A stretch of 64,000 bases of DNA from Cyclospora cayetanensis (Eukaryota > Apicomplexa > Conoidasida > Eucoccidiorida > Eimeriidae). Positions 12,201-24,529 of this stretch are shown here, one piece after another. Every line of letters starts with the position of its first letter. Position 1 is the first letter of the stretch. The stretch is taken from contig NW_020312752.1 of the NCBI RefSeq assembly GCF_002999335.1, positions 248,001-312,000 on the forward strand. Reading direction: 5' to 3'. The notes beneath the pieces are model-generated. The model did not search any database and had not been told where the DNA came from. It was given only the letters and a program-made list of their open reading frames with translations. The translations under genes were made by a program, and so were the position numbers.

Positions 12201-14667
12201 GTCAGCTACGAGCTCTGCCTCGCGCAACAAGTCCCAGTCTGACAACTTTGACTCTGATGAAAAAGACAGAGAGCCAAAAAAAAACGCTGCCAAAAATCTG
12301 GCAAAAAGCGCTGCCCCATGCGAAACGAAACCAACTCCCACACATGCAAGGACGCCTTCTGACGCGCTCCAACGACACGCGATGCGCCAGCCAGTCAAGT
12401 AGCTTGCTAGGTTGTAGCTGGCTAATTAGCTAGCCAAGCGTCTCCTGCGCGGCGGGGAGCGCGGCTAACCCACAAAGGCTCAGTCGATCGCTGACGCAGA
12501 TCTAGTGAAAGAGAGATGCACTCCAGGATCACATGCCAGAGACACCCCAGGAGATTGCAAAAAGCTTCCCGCGTCTACGGCTGGGATTTTATTAGAAACA
12601 AAGACGCACCCTTTTGGTCATCATGACACACTTTGTACGTTAGAATCATATCCTGACACATGTCCATGATTGGGGGGGTGTCTGTGTGTACAGTCGAAAT
12701 TCGCACGCCTACGTGCACTGCAAAACTGCAAGCCCAACAACCCCACAACAACTCCCACAACAACTCCCACAGCAACAGCACTCCGACACCACCCCTACAG
12801 CTACGTGAGGCCTCACACATGCGCCTAAAGACGAATGTTATGATGTTCGCTTCTTCGTTCTTTACCCACAGCTGCGCATGCATCACCCAATCCGAATCCC
12901 AAGCGCTAAAATAGAAGCATGCGCTAAACCCCAGGTTTCACAAAACTGCACATCCTAGACATGCTTGTGCATGGCGCCACACATAAATATGTAGGCGTAC
13001 ATACGGGTGTACATACATCCGCCCTAGCGGATATTTTAATCGTGACGAGACACGATCGCTAGCTAAACCCAGCAGTGACCTCCCCAATCGGTCGCATATC
13101 GCAGGATTGCGTGGTTTATGAAAGTTTATATCTGTATTTAAATAGAGATTTATTTAGATATATATATATATATAGACATACTTGCCACCCCGTCCATTGG
13201 GAAGGGTCATCCGTAAGATTCATCTTCTTCACATACGCAACGCTCCTCACCAGATATGCAAAGGGTGAGGCCTCTAGCAGCGCTCGACGGAACCCTGCAT
13301 GAGCCGCAGCGCTTACAAAACGCATGCGAGAAATGCCGCCTTTCCCAGCACACGGTAAGCCTGGTTCTTTCTTCAGAAGGCATAGCGGGAGGGGGGAAGG
13401 AAGGAAGGAAGGGGCCTTCTAAACGACAAGCGAACTGCCAGAAAGAGAAGGCGAATGGCATTACAGCGCCATCACCAGCAGCCCACCTGCAGCAACGTAG
13501 CGGACATCCCCTCTCCCCATAGCTGGAAGGTCTGTCACACACATTTGCTGTAGCAGCAAAAGCTGCACCTCCACACCCCTGGAGTCCAAGTAGCAGCCTG
13601 TCTGCAGTGCTGCTGTAACCTGCGCCGACGACAAGCGCGCAACAGGAACGTTAAAAATAAGGCACCTCAACAGGTTCGCCAACCCCCAGAGTGTCTTGCA
13701 GCAGCAGAGTTGCACCCCACGCAGATCTGCCGTCCCCGCAAGCAGCAACAAGAAGAACAGCAACAACAAGAGCAACAACGACAAGAGCAACAACAACAAG
13801 AGCAACAACAACAAGAGCAACAAAAGGTTACCCCCGCGCGGTCTTCAAAGTCTTTGGGCAGGAAGAAGGAGTACCCATCGTATGATATCTGGCGAAAAAA
13901 ACAGCCAGGAGCACCACAACATCGACACACAACCCGCAATCTTCCCCGACTCCACATGCAATAACGCCTCATGGTCTGCTCACCGGGCAAATGGTGGCTA
14001 AACGTACAGGAACATGCCCCTGCTTTGCAGAGGACGCTAACCTCTGCACAACACTGGAATAGGGTATATCATTCGGCAGGTGCTAGGATCTGCTCCCCGC
14101 ATAAAAAAGCAAACAGCCTCATCAACAGTGTGTGGCGGTGCAGTCATGGACGCCTACCTGCTGCGTGCCAAGGAAGGGCTTAATCTGCGGCACTGTTTGC
14201 ACCACAGACAGCCTCTCTCCGTCATCTGCAGTCACATCTAGGAGAATCCTGGGATACCTGCCCAGACGCCCCCTCCTCAGGGCAAAGTCAGCACACCACA
14301 CGGTTTCGATCCACTTCTCTAGAACGTCTCGATCTGCCGTTTCGACGATGAGAGGCCCCCCCTTAGAGCCCCCTGTGCCTCCCCAGACCTTGTTGTTGGC
14401 CCGGTGCACCTCTTCTTCATCCATGTATACGAGCAGACGCGTGTCTGAAGAGGTGTCTGACACGATATAGCGGATGAAACACAGCATGAGCTCGCCTCCT
14501 GAGATAAGTCTCGAGAGATCGCGCTTCAAGAAAAAGAGGGCCTCAGCCCCAACACAAAGAAAGAGACGCTTCTGGCGCCCCAAATACGTCAAGCGGCATG
14601 CGCAAAAGTAGCGGACACGACCTCCGCATACACCCGAGAGGGCAGCAAGCACCGCCTTCCCCGACAT
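5244..14667 (-). CDS. Large armadillo-type helical repeat protein, multi-exon
   Basis: Exons with agreeing phase: 14667-14158 (ATG start), 13888-13832, 13694-13487, 13360-13182, 12871-12805, 12717-12610, 12253-12081, 11799-11718, 11515-11432 and 10862-10624. More exons follow at about 10180-9960, 9530-9435, 9222-9030 and 8720-8590, then 8410-8294, 7743-7606, 7263-7123, 6474-6352 and from 5686. The first exon has a PH-like look, with [19 protein letters not shown] and later a [13 protein letters not shown] helix. Later exons show armadillo/HEAT-like helices such as [37 protein letters not shown] and [19 protein letters not shown]. The exon at 5686 encodes a hydrophobic stretch, [18 protein letters not shown], possibly a C-terminal membrane anchor. 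The last exon ends in [13 protein letters not shown] before a TGA at 5246-5244, but a donor-like site just before the end leaves the 3' end open. The intron before 10862 starts with GC. The start recalls RME-8, but no J domain is seen, so no name is given. Confidence 0.6.
6213..6249. repeat. (TA)n microsatellite in intron
   Basis: An uninterrupted TA run lies between the exons ending at 6352 and starting at 5686. A shorter TA run lies at 6640-6660. Confidence 0.9.
7797..8215. repeat. CAACAG/GAGCAA minisatellite inside an intron
   Basis: About 420 bases of a 15-base unit, CAACAGCAACAGGAG, with CAA/CAG variation. The flanking armadillo exons (8410-8294 and 7743-7606) join in phase 0 across it, and the downstream exon is in a different frame from the open reading across the array. 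The tract is therefore best read as intron, although frames on both strands stay open (poly-Gln on +, poly-Leu on -). Confidence 0.85.
8501..8568. repeat. Imperfect inverted repeat, ATGC-rich
   Basis: Arms of about 22 bases starting CTCTGCAT are inverted around a run of ATGC tetranucleotides, with about two mismatches between arms. It lies in an intron of the armadillo-type gene. Confidence 0.7.
9527..9830. repeat. GAGA/GATA purine-rich microsatellite
   Basis: Imperfect GAGAGATAGATA repeats fill most of this stretch, probably in an intron of the armadillo-type gene. The long Ser/Leu open frames on the minus strand here are repeat artefacts. Confidence 0.85.
10955..11222. repeat. GAGAAA/GAGAGA purine-rich microsatellite
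   Basis: Purine-only repeats of GAGA and GAAATA lie in the intron between the exons at 11515-11432 and 10862-10624. Confidence 0.85.
12400..12436. repeat. Small GCTAGC-type palindromic cluster
   Basis: AGCTTGCTAG, GTAGCTGGCTAATTAGCTAGCC and flanking bases form overlapping short palindromes in an intron of the armadillo-type gene. A similar cluster lies at 7401-7422. Confidence 0.55.
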
Positions 14668-16605
14668 TTTCCGACGACGAACACGCTAGCCACAGCAGAG
14701 GCACCACCACGAGAAAGCACGAACTGCTGAAGCTGCCGGTGCAGCCGCAGTGCATGGGGTCAGGCAGGCAGACCGGGCAATCCTGAGAGAGAGGCCAGCT
14801 CGCGTGTGCTTCCTCTGACTGAAGGGGAACTTCTCCCGAGGGAAAGCGACAGAAAGCCCCTTGCACAACGCCCCTCAAGGTACCCCCAGACTCTCTGTTG
14901 CAGGAAAGGGCTGTTCGCATGAGCCGCGTCGGCGCATTCAATGTCGAACATACGGTTTCCCGGGTGTATCCGCACGGCCGGCCCATGCAGAATGCGCTAG
15001 CTGGAGCCGCCGTTGCCGCAGCCGCTTCCAGCCAAAGCAGAGGGCGGTGACCGCGTTGTCAACACTCCACTCCTGGAGAAGGCATTTCCAGGCCTCTCTC
15101 CCACCCATGTTGCAATGGCAGCAGCCTCGGTAGGCGCTCAGACGCCGAGCCGCTGCAGCTGCCGCCGTTGCCGCAGCCGCAGGGCTTTTTGCGTCATTAG
15201 TCAGCACTGTCTGCCTAAACGAATGACCAGTAAAACTCATAAGATCACTAATAAGGGGGAAAGCAGCCCAACGCCACGAAGAATCACCGTTCCTGGGGTC
15301 CACGGTGTTACAGCCAGTCTGGCACGGCGGCTGGCCACTTGTGTGGGCGATTCACATTCTTTTTGTGCATAAAGATGCCTCGATATTACCGAAAATGTTC
15401 AAGCTCGCAAGAATATCAGTGTTATCTGGCGTGTCTGGGTATCAACGTGGGGAAGTTTCGCACTGCGTTGAGCTCTGATCGCCTTCTCGGCCTTCACCCC
15501 TTCCGGAGAAAGTCTCACGCTACGTCCTCGCGAGAAGGGTTTCGCTAAACACATTCGCAGGCTTAATGGCCACCTGAATTCAATGCCCTCATTCTTTTTA
15601 GCCGGACTACGCACTCCAACGCGTCATATAAAGTCGTGGTTCAACCATAGGGCCCGCCTCCCTGTGAGTCAAGTACAAAGGGTTTGTCCCCTACAATGAA
15701 ACTACGAAAATGCCTCGTCCTTATAAGGCGCGCTTTTTAGGCACTAGCAGGGATTCTGAGGGAAAGTTGCTATTTTAGGCTCAACTGCCGCTCGCAAGAG
15801 TTCATTCAGGAGCTGAGAGCGACGACCCCCTAAGTGTATCTTTCACGCCGAGTTGCCGTTTCTATACGACTTCGTCCAGTTTCACAGTGTTTGTGACGCC
15901 TTTTCGGGGCGTCGAGCGTTGCAAGCGTCGTTAACTGCGCAGTCGCTCGCTATCCGGTAGAGCAGCCACCAGTCTTCGGCGCGGAGGCGTAAACTTGCGC
16001 ACACGGAGAACCCGCACCGAGGTGATCGTAGCTCCGTAGTGTAGCCCCACAGTAAGGCGAATGCGGAAAACGATTTTTTCCAGCAGCCTCTCGTGCCGCC
16101 GAGAACGCTGCCTCTTGGCGATCCTGCCGTGCTCGGCTTGATGCGCTGCTCTTTAAAGCGACTCGTCAAAAAAGGCTGCTGCCTCACGGCCGAGACTTAC
16201 TCGTGCAGTCTCTTGCCAGATGTCCTAACTGCATAATTGAAAAACGCATACGCGCATCACCACCCCTTAGACCCCTAGCCGCACTAAGCCATGAGTCGCC
16301 CTCTCCCAAGCCCCCCTCCCCCCCGCCTTCGTACAGACACATCAGCATTCAGCATGCAACGCAACCCACCTTCCCACAAAGGTAGCAGTTCCTCTCTTGC
16401 CGCGTCATGTCTTTGCGATCCGCTTTGCTGCAAAGCAGTACAACGCACTCACCAAACTCTGCACTGCCCCGCCAGACGCATGCATCATTCTCGCGCCGCA
16501 CACCGATGCACACACACGCAGCAAGCAAGCCTGCAGAACTAACGGTCCTAGCAAAGGCCAAAGCCACCCTTCTAGGTCTTACACAAACTCTAGATACGCC
16601 TCAGC
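14668..16605. other. Intergenic region between two minus-strand genes
   Basis: Between the armadillo-type gene start and the CHERP-like stop. No exon could be supported. A 57-codon ATG frame on + at 15374-15547 has no recognisable family. This stretch should hold the promoter of the armadillo-type gene and the 3' end of the CHERP-like mRNA. Confidence 0.5.
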
Positions 16606-16996
16606 TCACTGCGCAGCCATAACCTCATGGTATCTTCCAGCGCGTTGATGTCTAAATCGCTCGAAAGGATCTGAGAGATCCACTGGCTGCACCGGCTTTG
16701 GGGGATCCGCTGTAGCGCCCAACCCGAGGCGCGCGCCTCCTCGAGGCCCTGCAGCAAACACAACGACCCCACCCCACCCCAACACACACAGCATTCGCAT
16801 TGCAACATGGACACAAACTCGCCATCATCAGCTAGCGGTAGCAGCAAAAAGCACATCTTACCCACAAATCTCACACACACATACTTACCCATAGACACAG
16901 ACACGCACACATACTTACCCATAGACACATATATATATATATATACTTACCCATAGACACAGACACATCTTACCCACAAATCTCACACACACACAA

Positions 16997-17049
<53 letters not shown>

Positions 17050-20000
17050 CTTACCCACAGACACACACATACACACACACACACATACACACACATACAC
17101 ACACACACATACTTACCCACAGCCACAGACACACACACACACACACATACTTACCCACAGCCACAGACACACACACACATATATATATATAGCTTACCCA
17201 CAGACACGCATCTCCCTCACACACAGGTTCTGCACAAGTCTTTGCAGTTTCCCTCTGCACCTACCCGCAAAAGTGCCATCATCTGCCAAACCCATCTCCG
17301 CAGCAATCCAATTGCTGCTGCTGCGCAGGCCGCCTGGCTTCGGGGGAGGCCCCTCAGGAGCTTCTAAGCGTCGCTCCTTTTCCCTGAAACAGCAAGTGGA
17401 AGGGCATATACACACATACATACCTACATACATACAGGTGGCAAACACGCCTTCCCCTCCCCCTCTCGAGCATAGAAAGCCGCTTGTTGCCACCTTAAAC
17501 AGATGTCTCAGGCGGCAATAAGCGGCAGTGCGAAGGGCAGAAGAAAAGGCCTCCACTTGCAAAAACGCTCATACACACCTGGCCTCAAGCTTCCGTTCCA
17601 GGCTGGCGCTGCTCGATCTGCTTCTCGAATAAAGACTGTCGCTACTCAAACTGCCGTCTCTTTCCGGAGATGGAGACAGCGAACTCCTACGGCCGTCCTT
17701 CTCCCTGAGCCGCATACCGCAGAAGTTATCAACGCCAGACAGACGCCTCCACTCAAACGCGGATCTGAAGAAACAACCTGCAAATTCTTCCTGAGAGGCG
17801 CGGCAGGCCAAAGCGTATGTTAGTGCGCTCCAAGCACGGCTGGCGCAAAAACAACAGCGCTGTCTGGACGCGATTCTACGATACGATCCAGCTATTTTCA
17901 CAAAAAAAGGCACACGGCCGGAAAAAAAAACCCACAGCTTGCGTCTAAAGTTCTCCTCAATATGGTCGAGGTCTTCGTAAAAGTCTTGAAGCCGATCCGA
18001 CAAGTAATCTGACGGCGGCTCTACAGCTGCAGCAGCAACACAAGCACCCCGCCTCTCCTGCTGCCTCCCCCCATCAACGCCCACACCAAAAGGCACCAGC
18101 GGGGGAGAGCCAATACACTCAGAAGAATGCTTGAGCACCATAAAGCAGCAGCACCAGAGCACCATAAAGCAGCAGCACCAGAGCACCATAAAGCAGCAGC
18201 ACCAGGCACCATAAAGCAGCAGCAGCAACAACTAACGCGGGGTTGTCTGAGGGGTCGCAAGAGGGTCCAGTGGCCGATAGGGCACGAAGGCTGCATGCAT
18301 ATGGCGCGTCTGAAGAAAACACGTATTGCACATTCATTTTGCACGCAACTCGAAGCCTTTAAGTAAGCCCAACGTCACGGCAGACAGTAGTAGCCTTACT
18401 GCCTGCACCCGGAATGCCTGACTATGCACTTTCCGCAAATTGAGCGGAAAAATTGCAGCACACGTGCGCATGCAAGGAGTCAAAAACAATTTGATTCTAC
18501 GCCTACCCGTTTTATAATACTGCGACACATCGTCGCCATGATTCCCACCGACACCGTCTCGGGAGTCAGCCCAAGCTCTTCAGGGCGCATATCAAACCCC
18601 CGAGAAGGCTCTGTAGCCAGAAACACATTTACATATCTATGCATATTGACACATACAGATGTGTGCATGCACATACACATATGCACACATATGTACACAT
18701 ATGCACATACATATACACATATGCACATACATATACACGTATGCACATGCATGTACACATATACATATGAAAATGCATACACACATATGAAAATGCATAT
18801 ACACATATGCACATATGAACACACATGTACACATATACACATACATGTACACATATACACATACATATACACACAAACACACACACATATACACACAAAC
18901 ACATACACATATACACACACATGTACACGCACAGAAACAGACACAAATGCATGCACATGCCCCTTCTCCAGGCATTGTAGAACCCCCGCCTCCCCTTGAG
19001 GATTTCCGCATTTGGAAGTTACTCGTAACGACTCCGACGAAGTGTACCTGGTGAGGTGGGAAGACCTCCGCTATCCAAAGTGCTGCTGCCTCCCGTTCGG
19101 CGCTGCAGCGAGGCACAGTAAACACAACGAGCACAAGAGAGCGTCCTGTACATACAGCGGCAGAACAACAATATCAAAAGCCCCTTGTTGCATGCAGCAG
19201 CAGCAGCTCTTCGCTATACGGAGAGTGGCGAATCTTTTCAGCAGCGGTGCGCAACAACTCCAGCGAGAGGCTTCCACCTACCAACCGACCACATTTCGGG
19301 AGGAGGAGAAAGAGGGGGGAACAAGCGCAATCAAGAAGGGGAAATCAAGGGATACGCACATAACAACAACAACCAGCAAACTGATTTACGCCACACCTCT
19401 GCCTCCGACCTTCCAGCATTTAAAGCCTGCTGAAACTGCTGCTGAGAAATGCGGCAGAAAAAGGCAACTTCGTGCCGCTCGTCTGCACTTAGAACGCCGC
19501 GTTCCACCCATAGAGACAGCACTCTATCAACCTTCATCACAAAACAAGGGCACACATACACACACACAGATATACACAGATACACATATTACATATATAT
19601 ATATATACAGATACACATATTACATATATATATATATATATATAGATACAGATACACATATTACACACATACATTTACACACAAATACACATAAACAGAT
19701 ACATATACACACACATACACATACAGAGATACACAGATACATACACATACATCTAGAGACATATACACATACATATAGATACATATACACATACATATAG
19801 ATACACATACATGCATCTAGATACATATACACATACATATAGATACACATACACATACACATAGATACACATACACATACACATAGATACATATACACAT
19901 ACAAATAAAGACATACACATACATATACATGCACATACACACAGACACATACACATACATATACAAACACACAGATACACATACACACACAGATGCACAC

Positions 20001-21093
20001 ATACACACACTTATTCTACGAATCCTCGAATGATCAAAAGCGGGGAGACGCACGACACGGACAAAGCAGCGAGACAGCCTCGCAACGCGCCACAGAAGCG
20101 CTGGCTGTGTATGGTGCCTCAAGCCCTTTACCAAACACAAAGAGCACCCACTTTTTGTTCGCCTTCTGAGCTTCCACTTGCAGCCTGAAAGGCCTCCCTT
20201 GCCATCCATGGCAGCCACACCTTAAATGCTCTGAGCAGCACACTCGACTGCTTGGAAACAGCCTCATTCTGCAAAGCAAACGCACAGACACACAAGAACA
20301 AACATAAACGCACACAATCAAACACACACACACACATGAACATTTAAACACAGACATACTACAAACACACAAACATACGAACATTCACACATAAACATAC
20401 AAACATTCACACATAAACATACAAACATTCACACATAAACATACAAACATTCACACACAAACATACAAACTTTCACACATAAACGCACAAAAAGACACAC
20501 ATGAACACAGAAGCACGTAAAACACCATAGACTCACAAAGATACACACACAAAAGACACACAAACATCCTCTCCAAGGCACTAAGGGCTCAAAGAAACAG
20601 CGGGAAGGCGGATGTTTCCAAGCACGGGAAATGGACGTGGTCAAAATTTTTTTTTCTCTGTACAACAGCACTTTGAGGGGGAGCGAATGCATGCAGAGGG
20701 AAAATAGGAAAAATATATACTTGAACAATGTCGTGCGCCAAGTAGAGGGCGTGCAGCTTGTGCGTTGGAGTCTTCAACGCCGTTTGTTCTTTGTACAGAG
20801 CAGCAGCCAATGCACAGCATGCAGCAGCATCTGCCTCTGCAGTACCCCCGCCACTGATGCTGTTGTTGCTGCTGTTGTTGCTGCAGCTGCTGCTGCTGCT
20901 GCAGTACATCTCTGCCCAGTGCCGGGCAGCTCGAATGTGCTCTGCAGTTGCTTCTTTTTCCAGTGTCTGCAAAACTTCCTGCAGCTCTCGATCGCGGCTC
21001 GGATTCAGCGCGTCCTCCTTTGGAATGCGCTTCAGCCGATACAACAGCAGTAGCGACTCCACGTCGTACTCCCACGGTGCCTCCTGTTGCTGT

Positions 21094-21131
<38 letters not shown>

Positions 21132-22134
21132 CTCACTCTGGGGAGGTGGTGGGGGAGGCGGAGGTGGCATCTCCTGCTCGGGAGAAATGCCTTTCTCGAA
21201 ACACGACAGCAGATATCTGAGGCATTGGACCGAGGCAGCACTCACGAGCAGTCAGTTGTCAGCGCGGAAGCCTCCGCAGGCAGAGGCTTAGTGTGGTTCC
21301 GCCGCAAGGATGGCTGCTCTTTCTAAACAGCTCACCTGAAATACTCATAGCCTTCCCCTCCGGAGAGGAAGGAGAAGCGGGGATCTGAGCCGTCTCGCTG
21401 TCGCACCATCCTCTCCATCTCTGGATTTCTCGCACAATACTCTGAGCACAGCCCCCATACACGGACACACCTGCGTCTGTGGAGCTTCCCACTATGTGCG
21501 ACGTGTGTCTGTTAGCCGCAATGCCTCAAGGCTGAAGACGCGCCAGACACACTGGCTACAACAACCCCCCTCCCTCTACAGCAACCCCCCGAATTCGCTT
21601 GCCTGCCATGGTGCGAATCCTCTTCGCCAGCTCAGCATCTGCCGGAGGAGCTATTGCTCCCTGTCGGGGAGCGAAGGCAGCGCCGTACGGCGATAAGTGC
21701 GACCCCGCATGCGCATACGGAGTGGCTGCTGCTGCTGCTGCTGCTGCGGCTGCTGCTGCTGCCGCCGCCGCCGCTGCGGCTGTACCCGCACTACTGGATG
21801 TACCAGAAGCAGCAGGCGACCCGTAGGCAGAAGCTGTCGAGGGAGATGCAAACGCGTACCCCTGCTGATACATTTGTTGTTGCTGCTGCGTATATGCATA
21901 CCCACCAGGCGTGTGCTGCTGCTGCTGCTGCATGTGATGCTGCTGCATATACTGCTGCTGCTGCTGCATATACTGCTGCTGCTGTTGCAGCATCATCTGA
22001 TGCATCTGATGCTGCTGCGCCGCGTCATACCCAGCAGCAGGGTAGCCAGCCATGTGCTGCTGCATGTACTGCTGCATTTGCTGCTGCTGGTGCTGCATGT
22101 ACTGTTGGGGGTGGCCGCCCCCTTGGTTCCACAT
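16606..22134 (-). CDS. CHERP: CHERP-like splicing factor (SURP, CID, RS-rich)
   Basis: CHERP is a U2 snRNP-associated nuclear splicing factor. Exons: 22134-21603 (ATG; Gln- and Ala-rich, ending ELAKRIRTMA), 21441-21336 and 21216-20721, then 20268-20152, then one starting 19531, others at about 18650-18540, 18100-17573 and 17400-17270, and a last exon 16748-16606. The first join gives EYCARNPEMERMVRQRDG then DPRFSFLSGGEGYEYFR, a SURP module. After a Pro/Gln linker come WEYDVESLLLLYRLKRI and LHALYLAHDIVQ, then VDRVLSLWVERGVLS, the pattern of a CID (RNA polymerase II CTD-interacting domain). An RS-rich part (SLYSRSRSSSASLERK) follows. The end, LGLGATADP then SDPFERFRHQRAGRYHEV, matches the CHERP tail around DDPYENYRRNKSYSF. 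Intron 1 has GC-AG ends. Middle exons are less exact. Confidence 0.8.
16862..17200. repeat. CA-rich microsatellite with TTACCCACA units
   Basis: (CA)n runs are broken by repeated CTTACCCACA units. The block sits in a late intron of the CHERP-like gene. Confidence 0.85.
18133..18225. repeat. 24-base minisatellite, about 3.5 copies
   Basis: Unit begins GAGCACCATAAAGCAG, with copies starting at 18133, 18157 and 18181 and a shortened fourth copy. It lies just upstream (in gene sense) of the exon carrying YLSDRLQDFYEDL, probably in an intron. Confidence 0.8.
18632..18950. repeat. ACAT/ACAC microsatellite
   Basis: Imperfect ACATATGCACAT-type repeats in an intron of the CHERP-like gene. The open frames across it on both strands are repeat artefacts. 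Confidence 0.85.
19548..20015. repeat. ACAT/ACAC/AGAT microsatellite
   Basis: About 470 bases of imperfect ACATACAC and ATAGATAC repeats separate the CID exons of the CHERP-like gene at 20268-20152 and 19531. Confidence 0.85.
20280..20560. repeat. ACACATAAACATAC repeat block
   Basis: A 20-base unit containing AACATTCACACATAAACATA is repeated several times from about 20376, inside the CID-coding intron. Confidence 0.8.
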
Positions 22135-22783
22135 CTTGGCAGTCCGTGCTATGAGCGCGCACGAAGGAGCTGCCAGGCTTGGGGTGTAATGCAAGGCGTA
22201 TGGCTCGGCTTTTGGCTCGCGGCGAAAGGCGGAAGGGGCAGCTGAGTTTTGCCCATAAACTGTCAAACTCCTAAAACCAATGGAGTCTACGAACTAGGCA
22301 TATATGCAACAGGGCAGCATGGCGTCGGTGCAGAGCGCCCCTGCTTGACGAGCAGCTGCTGCATGCGCCTTGGGATTTCCAGCCCTTATGTATAGCTACG
22401 AGGTATTTGAGAGCTCTACAAACCTACAGTTTTGCCTTTGTTTTTGACAAAGCAGGTGGCCGCTGCTTACTCCTCTGCAGCTCTAGCTTCGCAGCCACTG
22501 GTCGCATGCAAACGGCAGCAAAGCCCCAAGCCCTCCGAGTCAGCCCCTCCACGGGGAGGTGCCGACGCGGTTCCCCTGTCTCCTGTGTGTATGTCTCTTG
22601 TCTCTTTCGCCACGATGCGCGCACACGAAGATGACTCTATCTCTCTGTTCCTCTTAACACCTATTGTTGCATTCTTTGACTCTTTGGACCCAACAACGCG
22701 CATTTAGCAAGGCCCTAAGCCAGGTCGCAGCAGCAGCACAGCAGCAGCAGCACAGCAGCAGCAGCAGCAGCACAGCAGCCAAG
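22135..22783. other. Divergent promoter region
   Basis: About 650 bases between the CHERP-like gene (-) and fabZ (+). It should hold both promoters. CAG repeats at 22729-22778 probably lie in the fabZ 5' leader. No conserved element could be named. Confidence 0.55.
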
Positions 22784-24281
22784 ATGAGGGCTTCTTCAGG
22801 GTGGTTCTTCCGCTGGCTGGCATTGTGTGTGTGCTGTTTCGCGGCTTCTTCTGCGGCCTTCTCCCTCAGGAATCCCCCCTCTCTACCTCCAGGCGCCGCT
22901 GCCTTCGCGAATCCAGCGCCAGACCGAGTAACACCGCCGGCAGGAGGACCGCTGTCTGCTCAAGTGCCTTCCTCCGCCCCTTTGTCAAGCGCTTCAGCAG
23001 CAGCAGCAATACCGCCATCAGCCGCCGCGGAGGTCCCGTACACCGGCGCCCAGTCCGTCTCGTCCCTAACGCAGAGCGTTGCACTGCCAGTCTTCACAGC
23101 AGAGCAAATCAAGCAGATTCTTCCGCACCGCTTTCCCTTTCTGCTGGTAGATAAGGTGCTGCAGTTCGAGGCAGGGAAGCGCGCAGTCGGAGTCAAGCAA
23201 GTATCCAACAATGAGGACCCATTCAACGGCCATTTCCCTGAAAGAGCAGTGATGCCAGGGGTTTTGCAAGTATGTTGGACAAAAAAGAATGCGCTGGGCT
23301 CTATGGATGCATGCGTACACATATATATGTATATATGTTTCAGATATTTGATAAAGCTCTACGCTAGTGGCCGAGGGCCAGTTGTGGGCTCCTGTAATCT
23401 GGGGTGTACGTGTTGGTTCATGTAAGAAGCGCCTGGCTATACTCTCCTACTCTACGGACAGCACTCGAAAGGCTCAAATGTGTTCCAGAGCACTTTGAAA
23501 ATGCTGCTGCTAGCACCTCGAGAAGCCTTTTTCGCACTTGCGACAAGGACGGCAGCGGGTTGAAGTGCGCATGGGGGCACCGCCCCCTTTGTTGGGAATA
23601 CTGCGGCGCTTTGCCTCTATCTCCATCTTCGTACACGTGCCATTGTGTCTCCCTGAATTCTAGAGGCAACAAGTCATGAATTCGCTTGCGGGGGGGGTGC
23701 TGTGCTGTGCGCCTGCAGGTTGAGGCACTCGCTCAGCTGGCGGGAATCGTGGCGCTCCAGCCGCCCCTTTCCGACGGAAAGGGGCTCTTCTTTTTTGCAG
23801 GAGCAAACGGCATCAAATGGAAAAAGCCCGTCCTTCCAGGTAGCTTTCCTCAACGTATCGTGATCTAAGGTCTGAATTCATGACGCAGGTGTCTCCTCTG
23901 CGTGCCCAGCCGTCGCTCCACACCGGGGTGTAGTATGATTTTTTCAGGATCTGTTAAAGACCGCTCCTTCCCCTCTGTGCGTCTCGCTGCTGATGCCTTT
24001 GCTTCCGCTATATACCAGACGCGTGTCTTCCTCTTTCTGACTTTAACACCTCTACACCGCCTGCTCTAAACCAGCAGTTTCCGCTTCCGCTCTACCGGCC
24101 TGCAGGTCCCTTCTTGCGTTGTTGTGGGGGGTGTATGCGCGCAGGTGACACCCTGGTAATGGAAGCGGAGCTGCTAACGTGGAAGGAAAAGTTCGGCATT
24201 GCAAAGTTTGCAGGTCGGGGTTTCGTGGATGGACAGCTGGCAGTCGAAGTCGCAGAGATGACTTTCGCGTTTGGGAAGTAA
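22784..24281 (+). CDS. fabZ: 3-hydroxyacyl-[acyl-carrier-protein] dehydratase, apicoplast-targeted
   Basis: FabZ removes water from 3-hydroxyacyl-ACP in type II fatty-acid synthesis in the apicoplast. Exons 22784-23269, 23719-23839 and 24145-24281 join in phases 0 and 1 to 247 residues. The first ATG of the predicted signal peptide ([19 protein letters not shown]) was chosen. It is followed by a Pro/Ala/Ser-rich stretch of about 90 residues that can serve as transit peptide. The catalytic core then reads [29 protein letters not shown] and [14 protein letters not shown], which keep the catalytic His (of GHFP) and Glu (of VEAL). It ends EMTFAFGK, like the Plasmodium falciparum enzyme, so the donor-like GTAAGT overlapping the stop is probably not used. 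Introns are 449 and 305 bases. Confidence 0.95.
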
Positions 24282-24529
24282 GTCTAAACAGCGCAGTCGA
24301 AGCATTTGCGGAGTGAAGGCGACATTTCTCCGCCTTTCATCTTCCCGACGCTGCCTGCATCACGGCTTCTTCCACCTGCCGTTCCCCCTACAGGGGCCTC
24401 GCCACAACACATTTCTGCAGCCCGGCGCGTGACAGCCAGCTGCACTGAATAGGGCTTCCAGACGACAACATTCACAAGCTGCTTCTTTTTGCGTAGCTAG
24501 CCGAAGCTGGCTAGCTGCTGGTATCGCAG
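24282..24529. other. Convergent intergenic region with GCTAGC palindrome
   Basis: Short gap between the 3' ends of fabZ and the membrane-protein gene. A palindromic cluster with TAGCTAGCC and GGCTAGCTGC lies at 24492-24520, close to the stop of the minus-strand gene. Confidence 0.65.

Noticed and set aside
24270..24285. Donor-like GTAAGT at the fabZ end
   Set aside because: The protein ends EMTFAFGK as in the Plasmodium enzyme, so the overlapping TAA is the likely stop.
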